Assembly: GCA_017963875.1 (NCBI GenBank)
Contig: JAGCTA010000502.1
Coordinates: 1 to 10,412 of the forward strand
Reading direction: 5' to 3'
DNA: 10,412 bases
Source: Victivallales bacterium
GTDB lineage: Bacteria > Verrucomicrobiota > Lentisphaeria > Oligosphaerales > Oligosphaeraceae
The notes beneath the pieces are model-generated. The model was not told the DNA's origin. It did not search any database and worked only from the letters and a program-made list of their open reading frames with translations. Made by a program: the position numbers and the translations under genes. Positions 1 through 6,506 of the stretch are shown here, piece after piece (within the stretch, counting starts at the first letter, position 1; each line of letters opens with the position of its first letter).

Positions 1-285
1 CTGCGAAACATAGAGACCATCTTGGATGACCTCGCGAAGAACATCCAGAAGGAACTGGAAGTCCCCGCACCAGAACTGCAGCTGACATTCGATTTCTTCA
101 ACGAGATGGAAAAGCAACAGTATCAGAAGGACTTGAATGCCCTGCGAGCCCGTCTGGAGCGCATCCCCGAAGAGAAAATTCAGGAAAAGGCTGTCATTGA
201 AAGACACTATGCGGACGCAGTGCCGCGCACATTCCCCGTGGCCGTGGTGTTCTTCGTGCCGAAAACGCAGGAATGGGGGTGCTGA
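1..285 (+). CDS. drmD: DISARM SNF2-type helicase DrmD, C-terminal fragment
   Basis: The reading frame is open from the first base to the TGA at 283-285, giving the last 94 residues of a protein that starts outside the window. No helicase motif lies in this piece. It is a charged, helical, coiled-coil-like tail (many E/K/R/Q around EKQQYQKDLNALRARLERIP) followed by a short end containing HYADAVPRTFPVAVVFFVPK. An RYADP.PRLFPVAV.FLVP-type ending is what I associate with the large SNF2-family helicases of class 1 DISARM, which lie directly upstream of the DISARM methyltransferase, as here. The stop is 2 bases before the preferred methyltransferase start, so the two genes are probably cotranslated. 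In DISARM the helicase is thought to act on incoming DNA together with DrmA and DrmB. The assignment rests on this short tail plus gene order; any other SNF2 or methyltransferase-associated helicase is the main alternative. Confidence 0.8.
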   Translation: MRNIETILDDLAKNIQKELEVPAPELQLTFDFFNEMEKQQYQKDLNALRARLERIPEEKIQEKAVIERHYADAVPRTFPVAVVFFVPKTQEWGC

Positions 286-287
286 AT

Positions 288-3200
288 ATGAAGAAAGCGT
301 CATCAAAACATACAAACTGGCTTCCGCTGATTGATGTCTCAGGGCCGTTCCTGACGGCTGGAGTCTTGGACGGCGTGTTCCCGCAGGGGCTGGAGGCCGT
401 CTATCCAGAGGCAAAGCAGCGTCTTCGCTCCTGCTGGGAGGAATGGACGGAGGCCGTTGATGAGCGCGATTCCGAACTGCTTGCCATCCATAGGGAATGG
501 TGCAGGAGCGTTCTTGCCGAGTTTCTGGAAATGCCTTCTGAAGTTCTGGTCTCGGGAGAGAAGTGGTCCGTCTCCAACGAGACAGGCACGGCGCAGTACT
601 CGCCGCAACTCTGCCTGGTTGACACGGAGGGGAAGCCAATGCTGTTTATCGACGTCTATCCTCCCTCCACCGATCTGAATGGAATGTTGCGCCAGGAGGA
701 GTGGACGGCATCCCCTGTCGAGCGGATGACCCGCCTGTGCCGCAGCCACTCGGTGCGCCAAGGCCTTCTGACCAACGGTGAGGCCTGGACGCTGGTCAAC
801 GCCCCGCAGGACTCCCTGTCGGGCACTGCCACGTGGTACGCGCGTCTGTGGCTCCAGGAGCCACAGACGCTTCGCGCATTCAGTTCCCTGCTAAATGTCT
901 CGCGTTTCTTCGGCCCTGCGCAGGAGACCTTGCCTGCCTTGCTGGACGAATCGCTTGTCCACCAGGAGGAGGTCACGGACACCTTGGGAAGCCAGGTGCG
1001 CAGCGCGGTGGAGGTCCTTATCCAAGGACTGGACAAGGCGGACGAGCGGCACAACCGCGAACTGCTGAAGGACGTCTCCTCGACCGAGCTCTATGAGGCT
1101 GGCCTGACGGTGATGATGCGGCTGGTCTTCCTGCTCTGCGCCGAAGAGCGCGGCTTGCTTCTGGACGATGAGCGTTATGAGGCCTATTACTCCATTTCCG
1201 TCCTGCGCGAGCAATTGGCCGCCGAGGCCGACCGCTACGGCGAGGAGATTCTGGAGCGGCGTTATGATGCCTGGGCGCGTCTGTTGGCGCTGTTCCGCGC
1301 CATTTATGCGGGCATTGAGCATCCCGAACTGCGCCTGCCAGCGTTGGGCGGCTCTGCATTTGATCCAGACAAGTATCCTTTCCTGGAGGGACGCGCCAAG
1401 GGAACGAGCTGGCGGCTTGCCAATCCTCCTGCGTTGCCCATTGACAACCGCACCGTCCTTCTGCTCCTGAACTCGCTCCAGATTCTGGAGCAGGCTGGCG
1501 GGGCGCTTCGCCTCTCCTATCGTTCGCTGGACGTGGAATCCATCGGGCACATCTACGAGGGGCTTCTGGAATATACCGCGAAGAAAGCGCCTGAAATCAC
1601 ATTGGGGCTTATCGGATCTGCCAAGGTGCAGTTGCCCAACGCGAGCCTTCCCGAACTGGAAGCCCTTGCATTGTTTGACGAGCGGAAACTCTACGCAAAG
1701 GTGAAGGAACTGACCGAGCGAGGCGAAGCGACAATCAAGAATAGCTACAACAAAGAGATTTCCCCTGAACTGCTGGAGAAGCTGACCACCGTATGCGGCG
1801 GTGACAATGGCCTGCTGGAGCGCATCAGGCCATTCGCCAACTGGCTGCGGACCGATGCGTGGGGGATGCCTCTGGTCTATCCCAAAGGCTCGTTTATGGT
1901 CACGCCTGGCCAGGACCGACGCGACACGGGGACGCACTACACGCCAAAGACGCTGACGGTGAAGATTGTCGAGCGCACCTTGGAGCCGCTGGTCTATGAG
2001 GGACCTTCCGAGGGGTTTCCCAGAAAGGATTGGCGCTTGAAGTCGCCAGCGGAACTGCTTTCTTTGAAGGTGTGCGACCCCGCAATGGGCTCTGGCGCGT
2101 TTCTGGTTCAAAGTTGCCGCTATCTGGGCGAGCGGCTCTGCGAGGCTTGGGGACTGGCCGAGGCCGATGGCAAGTTCGTCACCTCGACTGGCGAGGTTCA
2201 CGACACCGCCAATGCGGAGCCGATGAGCGCATTGGCGGACGAGCGTCTGAACGAGGCGAGGCGGCTTGTGGCCGAGAAGTGCCTCTATGGCGTTGACATC
2301 AATCCACTCGCAGTCGAGTTGGCAAAACTCTCCATTTGGCTCGTCACCATCTCCAAGGGGCGGCCATTCGCCTTCCTCGACCACAATTTCAAGAGCGGCG
2401 ACAGTCTTCTCGGACTTGCTGACTTGGAGCAACTGCGCAAGTTCTCGTTGGAGCCGCAGACGAAGAAAGGTCAGTTTCTCTTTGGCGAACGAGAGTTTTC
2501 CGACAGGGTGAATGAGATTGTTGACCTGCGTAAGGAAATCTCCTCCACCGTCATTCGCGATATCACGGACGTACATCGGATGGAAGACCAGAACGCCCTC
2601 GCCAATCAGAAACTGGAGCGGATGAAATTACTTGCCGACCTTTTCGTCGGGTCTTTGCTAACTTTCCAGGGCGATATGGGCAAGCCACGAGATAGGCAGA
2701 AAATTGATGATGCTTTGGACGGCCTCTCATCGTTTGCCAATGATATCCTGAATGATCCAGAGGAGAAAATTCAACTCTGGCGAAAAGAAGTCCGAGAAAA
2801 ACTCTCTGTGGATTTGCCAGCTGGCAAATTGCCACGCATTCCTTTCCATTGGTCACTTGAGTTCCCAGAGGTTTTTGCCCAAGGCGGTTTTGACGCCATC
2901 ATGGGCAATCCCCCGTTCAGCGGTGGACAGCATCTCACAGGAACGCTGGGAACCGCCTTCCGCAACTACCTCGTCAATTTCATCGCTGACGGAACGAAGG
3001 GTTCTGCTGACCTCTGCGCCTACTTCTACCTACGGGCGTTTGCGCTCCTCAAGGAAGGCGGAGTCTTCGGCCTCATTGCCTGCAACACCATCGCAGAGGG
3101 CGACACTCGTCAAGTCGGTCTGGAACGGATGGTCAAACAGGGCGGCTCCATCATCGCTGCCAATCCCAATATGCCTTGGCCAGGAACCGCCGCTGTTGTC

Positions 3201-4469
3201 ATCTCGTTGGTCTTCTTCTGGAAAGACATAATCGTCGGGCATATCCATCAGTTAGCAGTAGACAATGGCATGACAGCACATAATACAATGCCCGATGGCC
3301 ATTGGCACGGTCTTGTCTATTTCAATGACCAGCCAGCGGAAACCATTTCACCATTTCTTTCACAGCAGGAGGAATGGTCTCCAAAGGTGCTCAAGGCCAA
3401 TGCCAACCAATCCTTCCAGGGTTCCATCGTGCTGGGGCTTGGTTTTACGATGTCCGAGGAAGAGGCTCAGGCATTCATTGCCAAAGACCCGAAGAATGCG
3501 GAAGTCCTCTTCCCATATCTCAACGGTGAGGACTTGAATTCCTCACCCGAACAAAAGGCCTCCCGCTGGATCATCAACTTCTTCGACTGGCCACTTGACC
3601 GCGATGCGGACGGCTCTTGGGAGCGTTCAGACGAGAGAAAACGCAAGGCGTTCCTTTCCAGTGGCCACGTCCCCGCCGACTATCCCAACCGTGTCGCAAC
3701 GGATTTTCCAGAACTACTGGCTATCGTAGAGGAAAAGGTCAAGCCTGAAAGAGATAAAAACAACCGTGCAACTTATCGAAAGTTCTGGTGGCACTATGCT
3801 GAAAAGCGTCCTGCATTTTATCACACCATCGGTCGTGGAACCACATTCGCCCAGCATCCCAAAGGGTGGATAAGAGATAATACGATTGACAAAGTGTTAG
3901 TCACTACGTTGCATACACGCTTTTTCTCACCTTCTTTCATTTCAAACAATACTGTTTTTTCTCATGCTCTTGGGATTTTCCATTTTTCTGCATTGAATAA
4001 TGCTTATTTATTTAGTTCAATCATTCAAGATTGGGTTTGGAAATTAGGTTCGCGGTTAGGAGCCTCAACTGTTCGTTTCACTCCTTCTGACTGCTTTGAA
4101 ACTTTTCCATTTCCACGGGAAGGGGCTCTGCTGGAACCGTTAGGCCAGTCATACGATGAACTTCGCCGAAATATTATGTTGTGGGATGGCATTGGTCTCA
4201 CAACACTCTACAACGCCTTCCACAATCCCGAGAACCACGATTCACGTTACGAGGAATTGAGACGGCTTCAGCGCGAAATCGACATAGCCGTCCGCGATGC
4301 GTATGGTTGGAGTGACATTGACTTGGAGCACGGCTTCCACGCCGTGAGTTACCTTCCCGAAAATGACAACATCCGCTACACCATCAGCGAATCCGCCCGT
4401 GTTGAAATACTAAAACGCCTGGCCAAACTTAACCATGATCGCTGGGAGGAGGAACAGAAAAATGGGTGA
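288..4469 (+). CDS. drmMI: DISARM adenine-N6 DNA methyltransferase DrmMI
   Basis: A 1393-residue class I SAM-dependent methyltransferase of the large Eco57I/PglX-like type, which marks host DNA as self in class 1 DISARM. Motifs in order: a long N-terminal region with a degenerate helper domain (around residues 95-175, with LTNGEAWTLVNAP); motif X near residue 548 (GTHYTPKTL); SAM-binding motif I near 592 (CDPAMGSGAF); catalytic motif IV near 870 (GNPPF, the NPPF form of adenine-N6 enzymes); then a C-terminal target-recognition half. The N-terminal region carries FIDVYPP where type IIG enzymes would need a PD-(D/E)xK nuclease core, so I infer no nuclease activity. Start: ATG 288 has a GGGGGTG purine run about 8 bases upstream; the in-frame ATG at 273 (5 more residues, overlapping drmD) has its AGGA almost touching the start codon. 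The stretch at about 3870-4120 is markedly AT-rich within this GC-rich gene. Confidence 0.93.
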   Translation: MKKASSKHTNWLPLIDVSGPFLTAGVLDGVFPQGLEAVYPEAKQRLRSCWEEWTEAVDERDSELLAIHREWCRSVLAEFLEMPSEVLVSGEKWSVSNETGTAQYSPQLCLVDTEGKPMLFIDVYPPSTDLNGMLRQEEWTASPVERMTRLCRSHSVRQGLLTNGEAWTLVNAPQDSLSGTATWYARLWLQEPQTLRAFSSLLNVSRFFGPAQETLPALLDESLVHQEEVTDTLGSQVRSAVEVLIQGLDKADERHNRELLKDVSSTELYEAGLTVMMRLVFLLCAEERGLLLDDERYEAYYSISVLREQLAAEADRYGEEILERRYDAWARLLALFRAIYAGIEHPELRLPALGGSAFDPDKYPFLEGRAKGTSWRLANPPALPIDNRTVLLLLNSLQILEQAGGALRLSYRSLDVESIGHIYEGLLEYTAKKAPEITLGLIGSAKVQLPNASLPELEALALFDERKLYAKVKELTERGEATIKNSYNKEISPELLEKLTTVCGGDNGLLERIRPFANWLRTDAWGMPLVYPKGSFMVTPGQDRRDTGTHYTPKTLTVKIVERTLEPLVYEGPSEGFPRKDWRLKSPAELLSLKVCDPAMGSGAFLVQSCRYLGERLCEAWGLAEADGKFVTSTGEVHDTANAEPMSALADERLNEARRLVAEKCLYGVDINPLAVELAKLSIWLVTISKGRPFAFLDHNFKSGDSLLGLADLEQLRKFSLEPQTKKGQFLFGEREFSDRVNEIVDLRKEISSTVIRDITDVHRMEDQNALANQKLERMKLLADLFVGSLLTFQGDMGKPRDRQKIDDALDGLSSFANDILNDPEEKIQLWRKEVREKLSVDLPAGKLPRIPFHWSLEFPEVFAQGGFDAIMGNPPFSGGQHLTGTLGTAFRNYLVNFIADGTKGSADLCAYFYLRAFALLKEGGVFGLIACNTIAEGDTRQVGLERMVKQGGSIIAANPNMPWPGTAAVVISLVFFWKDIIVGHIHQLAVDNGMTAHNTMPDGHWHGLVYFNDQPAETISPFLSQQEEWSPKVLKANANQSFQGSIVLGLGFTMSEEEAQAFIAKDPKNAEVLFPYLNGEDLNSSPEQKASRWIINFFDWPLDRDADGSWERSDERKRKAFLSSGHVPADYPNRVATDFPELLAIVEEKVKPERDKNNRATYRKFWWHYAEKRPAFYHTIGRGTTFAQHPKGWIRDNTIDKVLVTTLHTRFFSPSFISNNTVFSHALGIFHFSALNNAYLFSSIIQDWVWKLGSRLGASTVRFTPSDCFETFPFPREGALLEPLGQSYDELRRNIMLWDGIGLTTLYNAFHNPENHDSRYEELRRLQREIDIAVRDAYGWSDIDLEHGFHAVSYLPENDNIRYTISESARVEILKRLAKLNHDRWEEEQKNG
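842..870. repeat. Perfect 13-bp inverted repeat inside drmMI
   Basis: GCGTCTGTGGCTC at 842-854 is followed by the 3-base centre CAG and then its exact reverse complement at 858-870. In RNA this would form a 13-bp GC-rich stem with a triloop. It lies within the coding sequence (protein RLWLQEPQTLR) and has no following T-run, so it is not an intrinsic terminator. Any role in mRNA folding or as a protein-binding site is inference. Confidence 0.85.
2808..2835. repeat. Palindrome inside drmMI
   Basis: The 18 bases at 2812-2829 (ATTTGCCAGCTGGCAAAT) are identical to their own reverse complement with no spacer. Outside them GTGG (2808-2811) pairs with CCAC (2832-2835), with two unpaired bases at 2830-2831 between. 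The element lies in the coding region just ahead of methyltransferase motif IV. No T-run follows. Confidence 0.8.
4444..4452 (+). promoter_or_regulatory. Ribosome binding site of the SIR2-like gene
   Basis: GGGAGGAGG lies within the last codons of drmMI, 9 bases before ATG 4462. It decides the SIR2-like start in favour of 4462 over the in-frame ATG at 4435, which lies upstream of this site. It implies coupled translation from drmMI. Confidence 0.8.
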
Positions 4470-5487
4470 TGACCTTTTACAACTTATGAAGAAGCAACCT
4501 CATATTATGCTTTTAGGCGCGGGTGCAAGCGTGGCAGTAATGAAAGACCTTGGTCTTACAGCACCGTCTCCAATGAAAGGGTTCTTGAAAAATGCGGGTT
4601 TGGAAGATTGTCTCAAGGGTGTGACTCTTAAGACAAAATCAGATAATCTTGAAGATATATATCAAGAGTTGTGTGTTTCTCCAGAACACAAGGATATTTG
4701 CCAGAAATTGGAATTGGGCATCGTTGAGTATATGCGTGGATTTCATCTACCCAAAGGCAGGCTATCCATCTATGAGAGAATCATTCTTTCGATGACTGGT
4801 AATGACCGCATTTACAGTTTCAATTGGGATCCATTGTTGCCAGAAGCATTTGCAAATGTTCTTGATGCCTATCGTCAATGGTTGATACCCACTCCTCAAG
4901 AGCATTTACCTGAAATCCATTACCTGCATGGAAATGTAGCAGTTGGTTATTGTGCAGAGCATGAAAACCTAGAAGATGGCTTTTCGGGAAGAAAATGTAC
5001 ACAATGCGGAAAGACATATATAGACACTGAACTGTTGTATCCAAATGGGAAAAAAGTGCCGACAGATTGTTATGGAAAAACTGTTTTTAATTGGTTTAAA
5101 GAGGATTTATTTCGAAGTCCATTCCTAACTGTTTTTGGCTATTCGGCACCAGATGCTGACAATGACTATATAGCCGATATCCTTTCCAATTGGAAAGGAA
5201 CGCAGTATGGGAATTTGTTCTTTAAGCATATAGAGGTGATAGATATTGCCCACGGCAATCATTTATGGAGAAAGTGGCGTCCGTTTTACAAGGACCGCTC
5301 TTATTTTTCATATTACAAGGCAATATCAAAAAGTTACCTTTTTAACCATCCGAGAACAATGATAAACGACTGGATTGAGGAAAAATATAACGGGAATTGG
5401 AATATTCCGAAAAATCCCTTGCCTCGAATAAATAAATGGACTGATGCCTTGCGCTTTTTCCGTCCATTATTGCAGGAAAGCTTTTAG
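4462..5487 (+). CDS. SIR2-like NAD-binding protein, probable NADase effector
   Basis: 341 residues of the SIR2-like family common in anti-phage systems, where such domains usually cleave NAD+ to stop phage growth in the infected cell. Visible motifs: GAGAS at residues 19-23 (nucleotide-binding glycine loop), SFNWDPLL around 119-126 with N121 and D123 matching the SIR2 NxD motif, LHGN at 155-158 supplying the candidate catalytic H156, and VFGYSAPDAD at 224-233, the late GYS-type motif. Cysteines C164, C179, C182 and C203, with H167 nearby, could form a zinc site, but the C-x14-C-x2-C-x20-C spacing is unusual for a sirtuin. No signal peptide or membrane segment is seen. The start overlaps the drmMI stop by 8 bases behind a strong ribosome binding site, so expression is tied to DISARM. 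It is more AT-rich than drmMI, suggesting separate acquisition. NADase activity is inferred from the family; deacylase activity is less likely. Confidence 0.9.
   Translation: MGDDLLQLMKKQPHIMLLGAGASVAVMKDLGLTAPSPMKGFLKNAGLEDCLKGVTLKTKSDNLEDIYQELCVSPEHKDICQKLELGIVEYMRGFHLPKGRLSIYERIILSMTGNDRIYSFNWDPLLPEAFANVLDAYRQWLIPTPQEHLPEIHYLHGNVAVGYCAEHENLEDGFSGRKCTQCGKTYIDTELLYPNGKKVPTDCYGKTVFNWFKEDLFRSPFLTVFGYSAPDADNDYIADILSNWKGTQYGNLFFKHIEVIDIAHGNHLWRKWRPFYKDRSYFSYYKAISKSYLFNHPRTMINDWIEEKYNGNWNIPKNPLPRINKWTDALRFFRPLLQESF
5180..5199. repeat. Perfect 20-bp palindrome inside the SIR2-like gene
   Basis: TCCTTTCCAA (5180-5189) is directly followed by its exact reverse complement TTGGAAAGGA (5190-5199), with no spacer. 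It lies in the codons for ILSNWKG. No T-run follows, so it is not a terminator. Confidence 0.85.
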
Positions 5488-5488
5488 C

Positions 5489-5614
5489 ATGAAAATGGAT
5501 TGGTTCAATACAATGGAAAACCAGCACACAGAATGGGAGGAGACGTGGCGGAATGAGTACCTGAAGGAGTTCTGCACCGTCGCAAACCACTTCTGGTTTA
5601 TAACAGTGAGGTAA
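5489..5614 (+). pseudogene. Truncated start of an AlbA_2/Schlafen-type protein
   Basis: A 41-codon open frame starts 1 base after the SIR2-like stop and ends 3 bases before the next gene. Residues 9-34 (MENQHTEWEETWRNEYLKEF, then CTVANH) resemble the beginning of AlbA_2 (Schlafen AlbA-like) domain ATPases, which typically open with TEWK.SWRDEYLK..CAFAN followed by a GG turn. Here similarity stops after VANHF: the GG and the rest of the domain are missing and the frame ends in WFITVR. The DNA is more GC-rich than the genes on both sides. An AGGA at 5474-5477 could allow translation, so it may still make a small peptide. I read it as a 5' remnant of a larger gene lost when the following AT-rich genes arrived; a real small gene is the alternative. 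The match is from memory of the family motif. Confidence 0.5.
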
Positions 5615-5617
5615 TGT

Positions 5618-6457
5618 ATGTCAAAGAGTTTCTCAACATTTGAAAAAGTTTTTCTAAAGAAACTTGTTCAATACAATAAAGACCAAATAGAAAAGAAGGT
5701 TTTTTTATATGAAATCTCTTCTTTTATGATTGACAAGATCATTGGTGATGAGTGGATTGCCTTAAGAGATAGTGTCGCGGTTGAGCCATCAATTAAGCAC
5801 CATAAAACTATCAAACTATTAGTACCCAAAAGTTCTTCTGTTGATTACGCATTTTCTACTTACCATTCTTTTTATTGTATTATTTTCTTGCTGTTATGGC
5901 TTGAGGAATCACGTTTTGTTTCATTCGCACCCTATACTGATATTGGGGATGGAGAAGATATTTGTAAACAACCATTACCAAACGAAGATGGATATATACC
6001 ATTTAAGATTCCCCAAGACGAACAATTTATAGACAATGTTTGTCGTGTTTTATTTGGCAAGTGTTTTGTTAATAAAACATTGTATGAATTTGTTTCCAAT
6101 GACTTTAGAACAGCTGAGGAAGTTTTAGCACATAAAAATATACGTTTAGCTTGGATAGCAATAATTGCTTCAGCATTGATTTCCACATGTATTGGTGTAT
6201 GCCAAATAGCATATTCAAAAGCAGGTCCTAAGTCTGATGCAATATTACGTCATGTACAAAAAAGCGCACAAAAGAAAAAAACAGGAATTTATGACATATC
6301 AATTAGTGGAACTGTTTCAAACAGTTTAATAATTGTGGATGATAATACAAACGAAGCCCAAAGTAGATTTATTAACAAAGCAAAAGAGGTTGAAGAATCA
6401 ATTGATGCTCAAAAGGATAAATCATCAGATAACCTTTTCAAGAGCAAAGATCCTTAA
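5618..6457 (+). CDS. Single-pass membrane protein, unrecognised family, paralogue 1
   Basis: 279 residues; family not recognised. It has a hydrophilic N-terminal domain (about 1-175) opening with STFEKVF, containing a buried-looking helix at 83-103 (FLLLWLEESRFVSF) and the segment YEFVSNDFRTAEEV at 156-169. One strongly hydrophobic helix follows at about 177-199 (WIAIIASALISTCIGVCQIA), preceded by HKNIR and followed by lysines. The C-terminal tail is polar, with a beta-rich motif at 227-243 (SISGTVSNSLIIVDDN) and a charged end. Each element recurs in the same order in the next gene, so the two are paralogues. There is no cleavable signal peptide. TGAGGT at 5607-5612 is a modest ribosome binding site 5 bases before the ATG. 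Composition is very AT-rich, unlike DISARM genes, indicating transfer. A membrane effector or membrane-anchored sensor in the defence island is plausible but only inferred. Confidence 0.85.
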   Translation: MSKSFSTFEKVFLKKLVQYNKDQIEKKVFLYEISSFMIDKIIGDEWIALRDSVAVEPSIKHHKTIKLLVPKSSSVDYAFSTYHSFYCIIFLLLWLEESRFVSFAPYTDIGDGEDICKQPLPNEDGYIPFKIPQDEQFIDNVCRVLFGKCFVNKTLYEFVSNDFRTAEEVLAHKNIRLAWIAIIASALISTCIGVCQIAYSKAGPKSDAILRHVQKSAQKKKTGIYDISISGTVSNSLIIVDDNTNEAQSRFINKAKEVEESIDAQKDKSSDNLFKSKDP

Positions 6458-6506
6458 TTGATAATCAATAATCGCTTTTAATTGCAAGCAAAATTCAGGA
6501 GATAGC

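Noticed and set aside
842..870. Intrinsic transcription terminator at the 13-bp hairpin
   Set aside because: No T-run follows and it lies inside an uninterrupted gene.
288..1900. Type IIG restriction nuclease domain in the N-terminal part of the methyltransferase
   Set aside because: The strand pair that could host a PD-(D/E)xK site reads FIDVYPP without the catalytic lysine, so restriction by this protein itself is not supported.
891..2576. Long antisense open frame of 561 codons opposite drmMI
   Set aside because: It mirrors a GC-rich real gene with clear methyltransferase motifs, has no recognisable domain and no convincing ribosome binding site; it is a by-product of codon bias.
4435..4461. 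Upstream ATG for the SIR2-like gene, adding 9 residues
   Set aside because: The strong GGGAGGAGG at 4444-4452 lies downstream of it and correctly placed for ATG 4462.
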